Shown here piece after piece: positions 35,793-45,276 of a stretch of DNA of 64,000 nucleotides. The position numbers were made by a program, and so were the translations under genes. Positions within the stretch are counted from its first letter, which is position 1; every line of letters begins with the position of its first letter. The notes under the pieces are model-generated. The model was not told where the DNA came from and did no database searches. It saw only the letters and a program-made list of their open reading frames with translations. This DNA is from Pseudomonadota bacterium (GTDB lineage Bacteria > Pseudomonadota > Alphaproteobacteria > Acetobacterales > Acetobacteraceae): contig JAJXXT010000120.1 in assembly GCA_021780935.1 (NCBI GenBank), positions 62,001 to 126,000 of the forward strand, in the 5' to 3' direction.

Positions 35793-37169
35793 CTACAGAA
35801 TGAACCGGCTCAAATCACCCTGCCCCGCCAGCGGCGTCACCCGCTCGCGCACATAGGCGGCATCGATCGCCACCGCCTGCCCGGACCGGTCGGAGGCGGA
35901 AAAACTGACCTCCTCCAGCAGCCGCTCCAACACGGTGTGCAGCCGCCTCGCACCGATATTCTCGACCCGATCGTTGATATCGGCCGCCAGCTCCGCCAGC
36001 GCCTCCACCGCATCCGGGGTGAAGGACAGCGCCAGCCCCTCCGTGCCCATCAGCGCCTCGTACTGCTTCAGCAACGAATGCTCGGGCTCGGTCAAAATCC
36101 GCCGCAGATCCTCGCGCGACAGCGGCGACAGCTCGACGCGGATCGGCAGCCGGCCCTGCAGCTCCGGCAGCAGATCGGCGGGCTTGGCCAGATGGAACGC
36201 GCCGGAGGCGATGAACAGAACGTGGTCCGTCTTTACCGGCCCGTGCTTGGTGTTCACCGTCGTCCCCTCGATCAGCGGCAGCAGGTCGCGCTGCACCCCC
36301 TCGCGGGAGACATCGCCGCCGCGAAACCCGCCCTCGCTGGTCCGCGCGCAGATCTTATCGATCTCGTCGATGAAGACGATGCCATTGTTCTCGGCATACG
36401 CCACGGCGTCGCGGGTCAGCGCGTCGGAGTCGAGCAGCTTGTCCGCCTCCTCGCGCTCCAGCGCCAGCCGCGCGGCCGCCACCGTCATCTTCCGCGGCGT
36501 CGCCTGGCGGGGGAACATCCCTTTCATCATCTCGCCGAGATTCATCATCTGCCCGGGCGGCATGCCGGGAATGTCCATCGCCCCGATCGGCACGCCGGCC
36601 GTCTCGGCGATCGCGATTTCGATTTCCTTGTCCTCGAACATCCCGTCACGCAGCATCCGGCGAAACTTGCCGCGCGTGTCCGCGGCCGCCTGCTCGCCGG
36701 TCAGCGCCGTCACCAGCCGCTCCTCCGCCGCCATCTGCGCCTTCGCCTGCACCTCCCGCCGGCGCGCGTCGCGCAGCATCACGATCGAGGCCTCCACCAG
36801 GTCGCGCACGATGCTCTCGACATCGCGGCCGACATACCCGACCTCGGTGAACTTCGTCGCCTCCACCTTCAGGAACGGCGCCTGCGCCAGCTTTGCGAGC
36901 CGCCGCGCGATCTCCGTCTTGCCGCAGCCGGTGGGGCCGATCATCAGAATATTCTTCGGCACGACCTCTTCGCGCATCACCTCCGGCAGACGCTGGCGGC
37001 GCCAGCGGTTGCGCAGGGCAATCGCCACCGCCCGCTTCGCGTCGTTCTGCCCCACGATGAACCGGTCGAGCTCGGAGACGATCTCCCGGGGCGAAAAATT
37101 CGGCCCCTCCGCGCCGGCATCCCGCGCCATCTGCTCCGTGATCGCCATCGGCGTCGCTCCATCCATCAT
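35793..37169 (-). CDS. hslU: ATP-dependent protease ATPase subunit HslU
   Basis: AAA+ unfoldase that feeds HslV. About 458 residues. [33 protein letters not shown] opens the N-domain; Walker A is GPTGCGKTE; the I-domain lies roughly at 110-240; Walker B FIDEIDKI; sensor and C-domain end [16 protein letters not shown], whose tail docks into HslV. Start region GTG-ATG-ATG at 37172/37169/37166; GGAGA is best placed for the ATG at 37169, which directly overlaps the hslV stop. Confidence 0.97.
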   Translation of the reverse strand: MMDGATPMAITEQMARDAGAEGPNFSPREIVSELDRFIVGQNDAKRAVAIALRNRWRRQRLPEVMREEVVPKNILMIGPTGCGKTEIARRLAKLAQAPFLKVEATKFTEVGYVGRDVESIVRDLVEASIVMLRDARRREVQAKAQMAAEERLVTALTGEQAAADTRGKFRRMLRDGMFEDKEIEIAIAETAGVPIGAMDIPGMPPGQMMNLGEMMKGMFPRQATPRKMTVAAARLALEREEADKLLDSDALTRDAVAYAENNGIVFIDEIDKICARTSEGGFRGGDVSREGVQRDLLPLIEGTTVNTKHGPVKTDHVLFIASGAFHLAKPADLLPELQGRLPIRVELSPLSREDLRRILTEPEHSLLKQYEALMGTEGLALSFTPDAVEALAELAADINDRVENIGARRLHTVLERLLEEVSFSASDRSGQAVAIDAAYVRERVTPLAGQGDLSRFIL

Positions 37170-37711
37170 CACAGCGTCTCCACCACCAGCGAGTGATTGG
37201 TATAGACGCAGATATCGCCGGCGATCTTCATCGCCCGCCGGGCGACCTCCTCGGCCGTCAACCCCTCCACACCCATCAGCGCCCGCGCCGCCGCCAGCGC
37301 GAAATTACCACCTGAACCGATCGCGATCACCCCGTCCTCCGGCTCCAGCACATCGCCCTGTCCCGTCAGCGTGAAGCTGCGTTCCTTGTCGGCCACCGCC
37401 ATCATTGCCTCCAGCCGGCGCAGAAACCGGTCGGAGCGCCAGTCCTTCGCCAGTTCCACGCAGGCCCGTTCGAGCTGACCGGGAAACCGCTCCAGCTTGG
37501 CCTCCAGCCGCTCCAGCAGGGTGAACGCGTCGGCCGTCGCCCCGGCGAACCCGGCCAGCACCTGCCCGCCGCCAATCCGACGCACCTTGCGCGCGTTGCC
37601 CTTTATCACGGTCTGGCCAAGCGTCACCTGGCCATCACCGGCCATGGCCACCGCGCCGTCCCGCCGCACGCAAAGGATCGTGGTGCCGTGCCAGCCGGCA
37701 TAGTCCGTCAT
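37169..37711 (-). CDS. hslV: ATP-dependent protease peptidase subunit HslV
   Basis: Proteasome-like threonine peptidase; twelve copies form the chamber capped by HslU. About 180 residues. A short propeptide MTDYAGWHG precedes the active-site Thr in [37 protein letters not shown] and the C-terminal [14 protein letters not shown] are family features. I prefer the ATG at 37711: AGGA sits 7 nt before it, and the heat-shock-like promoter would start mRNA near 37729, downstream of the longer ATG at 37732. Confidence 0.96.
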   Translation of the reverse strand: MTDYAGWHGTTILCVRRDGAVAMAGDGQVTLGQTVIKGNARKVRRIGGGQVLAGFAGATADAFTLLERLEAKLERFPGQLERACVELAKDWRSDRFLRRLEAMMAVADKERSFTLTGQGDVLEPEDGVIAIGSGGNFALAAARALMGVEGLTAEEVARRAMKIAGDICVYTNHSLVVETL

Positions 37712-37735
37712 GTTGTCCTGGGTCATGGGCATCGC

Positions 37736-37764
37736 AAATGGGCTGTCGGCCCGCCGGGCACAAG
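37736..37764 (-). promoter_or_regulatory. Predicted RpoH (heat-shock) promoter of hslVU
   Basis: On the minus strand CTTGTGC (37764-37758), 15-bp spacer, CCCATTT (37742-37736). This fits the sigma-32 pattern CTTGAAA-N(11-16)-CCCATnT with two mismatches, in front of a classic heat-shock operon. Confidence 0.6.
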
Positions 37765-37920
37765 CACCCCCGCTCCGCCAGGCCCGGCAGGGCCGCGATG
37801 GCTGGCACGCATGTCATCGAATCTTGACCGACCGCCATGGTGTTGACGCGGCGCGCCGAAACGCGTCCGATACGCCTTACAGTCCGGAAAGGTCCGGTTA
37901 CATCTGGGGGAAACAACGAG

Positions 37921-39321
37921 ATGTCAGCGACGACCAGCGCGGCGAACATCGCCGCCCGCCTCGACCGCCTACCGAGTTCCCGCTACGTATGGATACTGAT
38001 TCTCCTGCTGTCCCTTGGCGGTGTCTTCGAATTTTATGATTTATTCTTCACCGCCTATGTTGCCCCAGGCCTGATCAAGGCGGGCCTTTTTTCGCCGGCG
38101 TCCCTGGGTGCGTTCTCGTCCCTGGGCCTGGTCGGCGCAGCCGGCTTCGGCACGTTTGTCTTCGCAACGTTCGCCGGCCTGTTCGTCGGCACCATCGCAT
38201 TCGGCTTCGTTGCCGACCGCTTTGGCCGCCGCGCCGTCTTCACCTACGCGCTGTTGTGGTATTCGGTCTGCACGTTCATCATGGCGTTTCAGGCCACGGG
38301 CTTCGGGGTTGATCTCTGGCGCTTCATCGCTGGTATCGGCCTCGGCGTGGAACTCGTCACAATCGACACTTACATCGCGGAACTCATCCCGGCCTCCTCG
38401 CGCGGGCGGGCCTACGCGTTCAACCAGTTCGTCACGTTCGCCGTGGTGCCCGTCGTGGCTCTGCTTGCCTATTTTATCGTGCCGTCCAAGCCCTTCGGCA
38501 TCGACGGATGGCGCGTGGTCGTGCTGATCGGATCGGTCGGTGCCATCGTTGTCTGGTTTATCCGCCGGGCTCTGCCGGAAAGCCCGCGCTGGCTTGCCAC
38601 GCATGATCGTCTGGCCGAGGCCGACCAAGTCATGAGCAGAATAGAACGCCATGTGGAGGCTGAGATTGGCCAGCTCGCTGCGCCTGGCCGGCATGCCGCC
38701 GAGGAGAAGGGGGACGCCAGTTTCAGCGAAATCTGGTCGCCGGAGTATCGCGGTCGGACGATCATGCTCTCGGTCTTCAATTTTGCGCAGACGATCGGCT
38801 TCTATGGTTTCGCCGCCTGGGTACCGACGCTGCTGATCGCCAAAAACATCCATGTCACGACCAGCCTCGAATACGCCTTCATCATCGCCATCGCGAACCC
38901 GGTCTCGCCCCTGCTCGGCATGCTGTTCGCTGATCGTGTTGAGCGGAAATGGCAGATCTGCGCCGCCGCCTTCGGGGTCGGCGTCTTCATGCTGCTCTTC
39001 GCCCTGCAAAGCAGCGATACGCTGGTGATCGTCTTCGGCGTGCTGGTAACGCTTTGCAACAACGTCATGTCCTTCGCTTTCCACAACTACCAGTCCGAGC
39101 TCTACCCAACGCGGATACGCTCGCGCGCCATCGGCTTCGTCTACTCTTGGAGCCGTCTGTCGGCCGCGTTCGCTGGGCTTATGATCGCCTTCTTCCTCGG
39201 CCATGGCGGCGTGCCCGCCGTGGGGGTCTTCATCGCGGTCGCCATGGTTGTGGTGATCATCTCGATCGGCGGTTTCGGTCCACGCAGCCGTGGAGTGACC
39301 CTGGAGGAACTGGCTCACTGA
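37921..39321 (+). CDS. MFS transporter
   Basis: 466 residues with about 12 hydrophobic helices. The loop 2-3 signature VADRFGRRAVF and the repeat-like GLGVELVTIDTYIAELIPASSRGRA and ELYPTRIRSRAIGFVYSWSRL place it in the metabolite/sugar-or-aromatic-acid:H+ symporter part of the superfamily. The start ATG 37921 follows GGGGGAAACAACGAG; in-frame starts upstream (37837) add residues with no membrane segment. The 188-bp gap before it is shared with the divergent hslVU promoter. Substrate unknown. Confidence 0.88.
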   Translation: MSATTSAANIAARLDRLPSSRYVWILILLLSLGGVFEFYDLFFTAYVAPGLIKAGLFSPASLGAFSSLGLVGAAGFGTFVFATFAGLFVGTIAFGFVADRFGRRAVFTYALLWYSVCTFIMAFQATGFGVDLWRFIAGIGLGVELVTIDTYIAELIPASSRGRAYAFNQFVTFAVVPVVALLAYFIVPSKPFGIDGWRVVVLIGSVGAIVVWFIRRALPESPRWLATHDRLAEADQVMSRIERHVEAEIGQLAAPGRHAAEEKGDASFSEIWSPEYRGRTIMLSVFNFAQTIGFYGFAAWVPTLLIAKNIHVTTSLEYAFIIAIANPVSPLLGMLFADRVERKWQICAAAFGVGVFMLLFALQSSDTLVIVFGVLVTLCNNVMSFAFHNYQSELYPTRIRSRAIGFVYSWSRLSAAFAGLMIAFFLGHGGVPAVGVFIAVAMVVVIISIGGFGPRSRGVTLEELAH

Positions 39322-39343
39322 CCTTCGCTCCATCGGCCCCGTC

Positions 39344-39374
39344 GCCACCCGCCCGTCGCCGAGGGGCGGGTGGC
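39344..39374. terminator. Hairpin between the MFS gene and hisB
   Basis: GCCACCCGCCC (39344-39354), 9-nt loop, GGGCGGGTGGC (39364-39374): perfect 11-bp GC stem 23 bp after the MFS stop. No T tract follows, but it is the strongest terminator-like structure in this gap. Confidence 0.5.
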
Positions 39375-39406
39375 ATCGCGGCCGCATCTCCGCTATCCGT
39401 GCACTC

Positions 39407-39997
39407 ATGGACCGCACGGCAACCATCACGCGCAAAACCGCCGAGACCGAGATCACCGTCACCCTCGACCTCGACGGCTCCGGCCGCGCCCAGATCGCCA
39501 CCGGAATCGGCTTTCTCGACCACATGCTCACCGCACTCGCCCGGCATTCGCTGTTCGACCTCTCGGTCGCGGCCGAGGGGGACCTGCATGTCGACTTCCA
39601 CCACACCACCGAGGATGTCGGCATCGTCATCGGCCAGGCCTTGGCCCGGGCGCTCGGCGACAAGCGCGGCATCACCCGCTTCGGCCACGCCCTGGTGCCG
39701 ATGGACGAGGCGCTGGCGGAGGCGGCAGTGGACCTCTCCGGCCGCCCCTACCTCGCCTTTGCGGCCGAGTTCCCGCAGCCGAAGATCGGCGACATGGATA
39801 CCGAACTTTTCGAGGAGTTCTTCCGTGCGCTGGCCACCAACGCGCTGCTGAACCTTCACCTCACCGCCCGCGCCGGCCGCAACGCCCACCACATCGCCGA
39901 GGCCTGCTTCAAGGCCACCGCCCGCGCGTTGCGCATCGCAACGAACCCCGACCCTCGTCTGGGTGACGCCATCCCGTCCACCAAGGGTTCCCTGTGA
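39407..39997 (+). CDS. hisB: Imidazoleglycerol-phosphate dehydratase
   Basis: Histidine biosynthesis step 6; monofunctional form without the phosphatase domain. 196 residues. Metal-binding motifs DHMLTALARHSLFDL and HHTTEDVGIVIGQAL near the N-terminus and their duplicates FFRALATNALLNLHL and GRNAHHIAEACFKATARAL in the second half. The stop overlaps a 20-codon open frame that leads into hisH. Confidence 0.97.
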   Translation: MDRTATITRKTAETEITVTLDLDGSGRAQIATGIGFLDHMLTALARHSLFDLSVAAEGDLHVDFHHTTEDVGIVIGQALARALGDKRGITRFGHALVPMDEALAEAAVDLSGRPYLAFAAEFPQPKIGDMDTELFEEFFRALATNALLNLHLTARAGRNAHHIAEACFKATARALRIATNPDPRLGDAIPSTKGSL

Positions 39998-40059
39998 TGT
40001 TCGCCCCGTTCGTGCTCGCCCCGTCCGTGCTCGCCTGGACGATGGGCGGCACGCTGTGA
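39997..40059 (+). CDS. Possible 20-residue hydrophobic peptide between hisB and hisH
   Basis: Frame MFAPFVLAPSVLAWTMGGTL. Its ATG overlaps the hisB stop and its TGA overlaps a GTG (40056) in frame with hisH. It is made largely of a 15-bp tandem repeat (units at 39998, 40013, 40028; the first two match at 13 of 15), so it may merely be an expanded junction that keeps ribosomes moving from hisB to hisH. No family recognised. Confidence 0.2.
   Translation: MFAPFVLAPSVLAWTMGGTL
39998..40042 (+). repeat. 15-bp tandem repeat after the hisB stop codon
   Basis: TGTTCGCCCCGTTCG at 39998, TGCTCGCCCCGTCCG at 40013, then a half-conserved third unit at 40028. Same period as at the Hint genes and at lpxA-lpxI. 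Confidence 0.7.
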
Positions 40060-40070
40060 CCGGCGCCACG

Positions 40071-40706
40071 ATGAACGTGGCGGTCGTCGACTACGGCAGC
40101 GGCAATCTAGCCTCCGCCGCACGCGGCCTGGCCCTAGCCGCGGGGCGTGAGGGGATCGCGGCCGAGGTGGCGATCACCGCCGACCCGGCCGCCGTCGCCG
40201 CCGCCGACCGTATCGTGCTCCCCGGCCAGGGGGCCTTCGCCGATTGTGCCGCGGGCCTCGCCGCCGTGCCCGGGCTGCGTGACGCGATCATCCGGGCGAC
40301 GGATGCCGGTGCGCCCTTCCTGGGCATCTGCGTGGGCATGCAGCTCATGGCCGAACGCGGCCTCGAACACCAGGTGACCCGGGGCTTCGGCTGGATCGAG
40401 GGGGACATCGCGCCGATGCCCGCCCCCGGCCTGCGCCTGCCGCAGATGGGCTGGAACGAGCTCGCCTTCACAGCAGGCGCCCATCCCCTGCTCGACGGGC
40501 TGGAGTGCGGCGACCACGCCTATTTCGTGCACGGCTACGCGCTTGCCGGCGGCGATCCCGCGCAGACCATCGCCACCACCGATTACGGCGGGCCTATCGT
40601 CGCCATGGTCGCGCGCGGCAACCGCGCCGGCACCCAGTTTCACGTCGAGAAAAGCCAGGAGGTCGGCCTGCGCATCCTCGGCAATTTCCTGCGCTGGTCG
40701 CCATGA
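40071..40706 (+). CDS. hisH: Imidazole glycerol phosphate synthase glutaminase subunit
   Basis: Supplies ammonia to HisF for IGP/AICAR formation. 211 residues from ATG 40071. N-terminus MNVAVVDYGSGNLASAARGL; nucleophile Cys87 in FLGICVGMQLM; C-terminal His/Glu pair in QFHVEKSQ. GTG 40056 is an alternative start overlapping the preceding micro-frame. Its partner HisF is not in the window. The stop overlaps the GNAT gene (ATGA). Confidence 0.96.
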   Translation: MNVAVVDYGSGNLASAARGLALAAGREGIAAEVAITADPAAVAAADRIVLPGQGAFADCAAGLAAVPGLRDAIIRATDAGAPFLGICVGMQLMAERGLEHQVTRGFGWIEGDIAPMPAPGLRLPQMGWNELAFTAGAHPLLDGLECGDHAYFVHGYALAGGDPAQTIATTDYGGPIVAMVARGNRAGTQFHVEKSQEVGLRILGNFLRWSP

Positions 40707-41284
40707 GCGACGCCGACGCACCATCCCAGACCGCCCACGAACTCGCGGTCGAGCGGATCGAGAAATCCTTCCCCGCCGACGACCTGGCCTCGCTCTGCGA
40801 GGCGGCCGACGCGGCGATCATCGATGGCGGCGGCTTCGGCTGGATCCACCCGCCTGGCCGCAAGGCGCTCGAGCGTTACTTCAAGGGCGTGCTGCTCGTG
40901 CCGGAGCGTGAGTTCTATGTCGCCCGGCTCGACGGCGTGGTGGTCGGCAGCGCCCAGCTCGTCCGGCCACCACGCAACAACGAGGCCCAGGGCTTCGCCG
41001 CGCATCTCATGCACTCCTTCGTTGCTCCTTACGCGCGGCATTTCGGCCTCGCCCGCATGCTCACGCTGCGCGTCGAGGAGGGTGCCAGGGCGCTCGGCTA
41101 TCACGTGCTGAACCTCGATGTGCGCGAGACCCAGAGCGCTGCCATCGCCCTCTACGAGCGCCTCGGCTATGTCCGCTGGGGCGTCCAGCCGCTCTATGCC
41201 CGGGTCGGCGGCAAAACCATTCGCGGCTTCCACTATCACAAGCTGCTGCAGCCGCACGGCCGGATCGCCGACAACGAGTCCTGA
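40703..41284 (+). CDS. GNAT-family N-acetyltransferase
   Basis: 193 residues. Acetyl-CoA-dependent acyl transfer to an amine. The GNAT core is visible as [17 protein letters not shown], motif [36 protein letters not shown], and motif [15 protein letters not shown]. It is wedged between hisH and hisA with an ATGA overlap on the left and 13 bp on the right, so it is expressed with histidine biosynthesis. Target unknown. Confidence 0.88.
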   Translation: MSDADAPSQTAHELAVERIEKSFPADDLASLCEAADAAIIDGGGFGWIHPPGRKALERYFKGVLLVPEREFYVARLDGVVVGSAQLVRPPRNNEAQGFAAHLMHSFVAPYARHFGLARMLTLRVEEGARALGYHVLNLDVRETQSAAIALYERLGYVRWGVQPLYARVGGKTIRGFHYHKLLQPHGRIADNES

Positions 41285-41297
41285 CGGAACCGCCTGC

Positions 41298-42038
41298 GTG
41301 CCCCTCACGCTCTATCCCGCGATCGACCTCAAGGAGGGGCGCTGCGTGCGCCTGCGCCGTGGCGACATGGCCGAGGCCACGATCTATGCCGACGACCCCG
41401 CGGCTCAGGCGCGCACCTTTGCCGCGGCCGGCAGCCGCTGGCTGCACGTCGTCGATCTCGACGGCGCCTTCGCCGGTCAGTCCGTCAACATCGCGGCCGT
41501 GCGTGCGATCCTCGCGGCCATTTCCATTCCCGTTCAACTGGGGGGCGGCATCCGCGACATGGCAGGCATCGAGGCCTGGCTCGACGCCGGCGTCGCGCGC
41601 GTCATCCTGGGCAGCGCCGCCGCCAAGAACCCGGGCCTGGTGCATGAAGCCTGCCGCGCCTATCCAAGCCGCATTGCCATCGGCATCGATGCGCGCGACG
41701 GTCGGGTCGCGACCGAAGGCTGGGCCGAAACCTCGGCGATGACCGCGCTCGACCTCGCCCGCCGCCTCGAGGACGCCGGCGCCGCCGCCCTCATCTACAC
41801 CGACATCGCGCGCGACGGCATGTTGCAGGGCCTCAACATCGAACAGACGCTCGCGCTGGCCCGTGCCGTCACGACGCCGATCATCGCCTCGGGCGGCGTC
41901 GCGGACATGGCGGATATCGAGGCGCTGCTGCCCCATGCCGGCACGCTGGAAGGCGTGATTGTTGGCCGCGCCCTCTATGACGGTAGGCTGTCCCTCGCCG
42001 ACGCCATCGCCCGCCTCGGGCAGACCGCAGCGCGATAA
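41298..42038 (+). CDS. hisA: Phosphoribosylformimino-5-aminoimidazole carboxamide ribotide isomerase
   Basis: Amadori isomerisation in histidine synthesis; (beta/alpha)8 barrel. 246 residues. The first catalytic Asp is in [14 protein letters not shown], the second in [12 protein letters not shown]; phosphate-binding loops are GGGIRD and ASGGVAD. GTG start at 41298; upstream in-frame codons lie in the GNAT gene. hisF does not follow, unlike the usual hisA-hisF order. Confidence 0.96.
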   Translation: MPLTLYPAIDLKEGRCVRLRRGDMAEATIYADDPAAQARTFAAAGSRWLHVVDLDGAFAGQSVNIAAVRAILAAISIPVQLGGGIRDMAGIEAWLDAGVARVILGSAAAKNPGLVHEACRAYPSRIAIGIDARDGRVATEGWAETSAMTALDLARRLEDAGAAALIYTDIARDGMLQGLNIEQTLALARAVTTPIIASGGVADMADIEALLPHAGTLEGVIVGRALYDGRLSLADAIARLGQTAAR

Positions 42039-42063
42039 AAGGCACGCGCGCCCACAGCGGCGC

Positions 42064-42092
42064 TTGCAGAAAGTTTCAAATGAAACTATGTC
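42064..42092 (+). promoter_or_regulatory. Predicted promoter of the hmgA operon
   Basis: TTGCAG (42064-42069), exact 17-bp spacer, TATGTC (42087-42092), 58 nt before the hmgA ATG. The spacer is filled by the palindrome at 42072-42087. Confidence 0.6.
42072..42087. promoter_or_regulatory. Palindromic operator AGTTTCAAATGAAACT within the hmgA promoter
   Basis: Perfect 7-bp arms AGTTTCA and TGAAACT with a 2-bp centre, lying between -35 and -10, so a bound dimeric protein should block transcription. The size and AT-rich dyad suit MarR-type regulators, which are known for homogentisate genes in proteobacteria. No regulator gene is adjacent. Confidence 0.65.
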
Positions 42093-42150
42093 GTGCATGC
42101 GCCCTTCCCCGGGCGGTTTTCCTGTGCCCGACGAAACGCCGGAGGAAACC

Positions 42151-43443
42151 ATGGACAGCATGACCGCCTGCGCCACGCCGCTCACCGGCTTCGGCAACGA
42201 GTTCGCCTCCGAGGCATTGCCCGGCGCGCTGCCGACCGGCCGCAACGCGCCGCAGCGCCCGCCGCTCGGCCTCTACGCGGAGCAATTGTCGGGCACGCCC
42301 TTCACGGCGCCACGTCGCGAAAACCGGCGTACCTGGCTTTATCGCATCCGGCCCACCGCGGAGCACCCGCCCTATCTGCGCCTCGCCGAGCAGGGCCGCA
42401 TCGCGGGCCCGCTCGCCCCACCCAACCCCAACCGACAGCGCTGGAACCCCTGGCCGATCCCGATGGAACCGACGGATTTCCTCGCTGGCCTCACCACCAT
42501 CGCCGCCACGGGAACCGGCCTCACGGAACACGGTGTGTCCGTGCATGTCTATGCCGCCAACACCTCAATGCGCCGCGTGTTCTTCAACGCCGATGGCGAG
42601 TTGCTGATCCTGCCGCAACAGGGACGTCTTGATATCGCAACGGAAATGGGGCGTCTCGCCGTGGCACCGGGCCATGTTGCCGTCATCCCGCGCGGCGTAC
42701 GGGTGCGCATCGGCCTGCCCGATGGCCCCTCGCGCGGCTATGTCTGCGAAAACCACGGCGCCGTCCTGCGCCTGCCGGATCTGGGCCCGATCGGCGCCAA
42801 CGGTCTCGCCAATCCCCGTGATTTCCACGCGCCCTCCGCCGCGTTCGAGGATGTCGAAGAGCCCACGGAAGTCGTACAGAAATATTGCGGAGAGCTCTGG
42901 GCGACCACGCTCTCCCACTCGCCGCTCGACGTCGTCGCCTGGCACGGCAACCTGACGCCCTATGCCTACGACCTCTCCCGCTTCAACACGATCGGCAGCA
43001 TCTCGTTCGACCATCCAGACCCGTCGATCTTCACCGTGCTCACGGCACCCACGGACACGCCCGGCCGCGCCAACGTCGATTTCGTCATCTTTCCGCCGCG
43101 CTGGATGGTGGCGGAGGATACGTTCCGCCCGCCATGGTTCCACCGCAACGTGATGAACGAGTGCATGGGGCTGATCCATGGCGCATACGATGCGAAGGCG
43201 GAGGGATTTCTCCCGGGCGGCCTGTCGCTGCACGCCATGATGTCCGCCCACGGCCCGGACGCCGCAACCACGGAACGTGCGATGAGCGCGACCTTGGCGC
43301 CTCACAAGATCGATGACACACTTGCCTTCATGTTCGAAACCGCAAGCACACTGCGCCCGACCGTCCTGGCCATGGCCGCCGCCTCGTTGCAGGAACATTA
43401 CGATTCGTGTTGGGACGGCATGACGAAATTCTTCCGCTCGTGA
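42151..43443 (+). CDS. hmgA: Homogentisate 1,2-dioxygenase
   Basis: Fe(II) enzyme that opens the ring of homogentisate to maleylacetoacetate in tyrosine/phenylalanine breakdown. 430 residues. Seen: [16 protein letters not shown] near 10, [32 protein letters not shown] in the middle, and the iron-site region [18 protein letters not shown]. The ATG follows GGAGGAAACC. Its stop overlaps the fahA GTG start. Confidence 0.97.
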   Translation: MDSMTACATPLTGFGNEFASEALPGALPTGRNAPQRPPLGLYAEQLSGTPFTAPRRENRRTWLYRIRPTAEHPPYLRLAEQGRIAGPLAPPNPNRQRWNPWPIPMEPTDFLAGLTTIAATGTGLTEHGVSVHVYAANTSMRRVFFNADGELLILPQQGRLDIATEMGRLAVAPGHVAVIPRGVRVRIGLPDGPSRGYVCENHGAVLRLPDLGPIGANGLANPRDFHAPSAAFEDVEEPTEVVQKYCGELWATTLSHSPLDVVAWHGNLTPYAYDLSRFNTIGSISFDHPDPSIFTVLTAPTDTPGRANVDFVIFPPRWMVAEDTFRPPWFHRNVMNECMGLIHGAYDAKAEGFLPGGLSLHAMMSAHGPDAATTERAMSATLAPHKIDDTLAFMFETASTLRPTVLAMAAASLQEHYDSCWDGMTKFFRS

Positions 43444-44717
43444 CATCCTGGGTCGCGTCGGCCAACGGCCACCTGGATTTCCCGCTCGACAACCTCCCAC
43501 TCGGCATCGTCTCGCCACCAGGTGGCGCGCCGCGCCCGGCCGTCGCCATCGGCGAGGAGGTGCTCGACCTGCACGCGGCGCTTGAGGCCGGGCTGCTGTT
43601 CGGCGCCGCGCGCGAGGCGGTGGCGGCGACCGGGCCAACCCTGAATATTCTGCTCGCCGGCGGCGGCACGACCCGCCGAGCCCTGCGCGCGCAGGTGGCC
43701 GCGATTCTTGCCGCCGGTTCGCCGGCCGAGCGGTTCGCGCGACGCCTGCTGCACCATGCGGCCGACTGCACAATGTCGTTGCCCTGCGCGATCGGCGACT
43801 ACACGGATTTCTATGCCGGCATCCACCACGCGAGCCATGTCGGCCGCCTCATGCGGCCCGACAACCCGCTGATGCCGAACTACAAATACCTGCCCGTCGC
43901 CTATCACGGCCGCGCCAGCACCATCCGCGTTTCGGGCGCGCCGGTCCGCCGCCCGAACGGCCAGCGCAAGCCCGCTACCGACCCCACCCCAAGCTTCGGC
44001 CCGTCCCGCAACTTCGATTTCGAGCTGGAACTGGGCATCTGGATCGGTCCCGGCAACAGCCTCGGCGAACCGATCCCGATCGCCCATGCCGCGGACCACA
44101 TCGCCGGCTACGGCCTGCTCAACGACTGGTCCGCCCGCGACATCCAGGGCTGGGAATACCAGCCGCTCGGTCCCTTCCTGGCCAAGAATCTGCTCACCAC
44201 GATCTCGCCCTGGATCATCATGCCGGAAGCGCTGGCACAGTTCCGCGTCCCGGCCATGCCACGCGACGCCACGGACCCGCCGTTGTTTGGGCATCTGGCC
44301 GATGCCGAGGATCAACGCGCCGGCGGCCTCGACGTGACGCTCGAGATCTCTATCCTCACGCCCGCCATGCGCGCCCAGTCACGCCCCCCACACGCCATCG
44401 CGAAAAGCAACGCGCGCTTCCTGTATTGGACACCAGCCCAGATGGTTGCACACCACGCGAGCAATGGCTGCGCGCTGCAACCCGGTGATCTCTTTGGCTC
44501 CGGCACGATCTCCGGCCCCGACAGGGGCGAGGAAGGCAGCCTGCTGGAGATGACCGAGGGCGGCCGTCAGCCAATCACCCTGCCGAGCGGCGAGACCCGC
44601 CGCTTCCTCGAAGACGGCGACACGGTCATGCTCTCCGCCCGCGCGAGCAACGCAGCGGTCTCGATCGGCTTCGGCATCTGCGAGGGAACAATCGTGCCGG
44701 CGCCGGCAGGCCCCTGA
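43440..44717 (+). CDS. fahA: Fumarylacetoacetase
   Basis: Hydrolyses fumarylacetoacetate to fumarate and acetoacetate, the last step of the homogentisate route. 425 residues. [16 protein letters not shown] near 121, [16 protein letters not shown] near 150, [21 protein letters not shown] near 228 and the C-terminal [12 protein letters not shown] are all present. GTG start at 43440 (GTGA overlap with hmgA). Maleylacetoacetate isomerase (maiA) is not in this operon. Confidence 0.96.
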   Translation: MTSWVASANGHLDFPLDNLPLGIVSPPGGAPRPAVAIGEEVLDLHAALEAGLLFGAAREAVAATGPTLNILLAGGGTTRRALRAQVAAILAAGSPAERFARRLLHHAADCTMSLPCAIGDYTDFYAGIHHASHVGRLMRPDNPLMPNYKYLPVAYHGRASTIRVSGAPVRRPNGQRKPATDPTPSFGPSRNFDFELELGIWIGPGNSLGEPIPIAHAADHIAGYGLLNDWSARDIQGWEYQPLGPFLAKNLLTTISPWIIMPEALAQFRVPAMPRDATDPPLFGHLADAEDQRAGGLDVTLEISILTPAMRAQSRPPHAIAKSNARFLYWTPAQMVAHHASNGCALQPGDLFGSGTISGPDRGEEGSLLEMTEGGRQPITLPSGETRRFLEDGDTVMLSARASNAAVSIGFGICEGTIVPAPAGP

Positions 44718-45211
44718 TGCCGGTCTCGTCCGATGCCTTTCGCGCCGCGATGGCCCGCCTGGGTGCCGCCGTCAACATCGTCACCACGGATGGTCCGGCC
44801 GGCAGGCAGGGTTGCACCGCCTCCGCCGTCTGCAGTGTCACGGATTCACCGCCCACCCTGCTGGTCTGTCTCAACCGCGACAGCGACAGCAACGCCGCGA
44901 TCAAGCACAACGGCGTTCTCTGCGTGAACGTCCTCGCCCACCACCACGACACACTAAGTTCTGTTTTTGCAGGAATGTTGGGCCATGATGACGCCGCTCA
45001 GCGCTTCACGCACGGCGCCTGGGAAACGCTTGTGACGGGCGCCCCGGCGCTCGCGGACGCCGTCGTCGTGTTCGACGCGCGTGTCGCGCAGGTCACCGAA
45101 ATCGGTACCCACAGCGTCTTCTTCGCGGAGATAGAGGCGATCCGCACCGACCCGAGCGCGAGCGCGCTGTTCTGGTTCGACCGCTCCTATCATCGTCTGC
45201 CGACCGTCTGA
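44717..45211 (+). CDS. Flavin reductase-like FMN-binding protein
   Basis: 164 residues of the HpaC/RutF type: NAD(P)H-dependent flavin reduction for a two-component monooxygenase. FRAAMARLGAAVNIVTTDGPAGRQGCTASAVCSVTDSPPTLLVCLN is the family N-terminal half (flavin-binding), and HSVFFAEIEAI is the usual C-terminal strand. Coupled to fahA by TGATG. The operon suggests a role in hydroxylating an aromatic acid upstream of homogentisate, but no oxygenase component is next to it. Confidence 0.85.
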   Translation: MPVSSDAFRAAMARLGAAVNIVTTDGPAGRQGCTASAVCSVTDSPPTLLVCLNRDSDSNAAIKHNGVLCVNVLAHHHDTLSSVFAGMLGHDDAAQRFTHGAWETLVTGAPALADAVVVFDARVAQVTEIGTHSVFFAEIEAIRTDPSASALFWFDRSYHRLPTV

Positions 45212-45243
45212 GCCGGCAGTGCCTTGAGCCGGAGCGAGCCGGG

Positions 45244-45269
45244 CGGCTGACACCACCCGGCCTCAGCCG
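45244..45269. terminator. Hairpin between the convergent flavin reductase and tsf genes
   Basis: CGGCTGA (45244-45250), 12-nt loop, TCAGCCG (45263-45269), in the 65-bp gap between two genes that end facing each other. No T tract. Confidence 0.4.
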
Positions 45270-45276
45270 TTGCCAG

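Noticed and set aside
37842..37870. TTGACG-led promoter for the MFS gene
   Set aside because: The -35 is good but no acceptable -10 hexamer lies at 16-18 bp.
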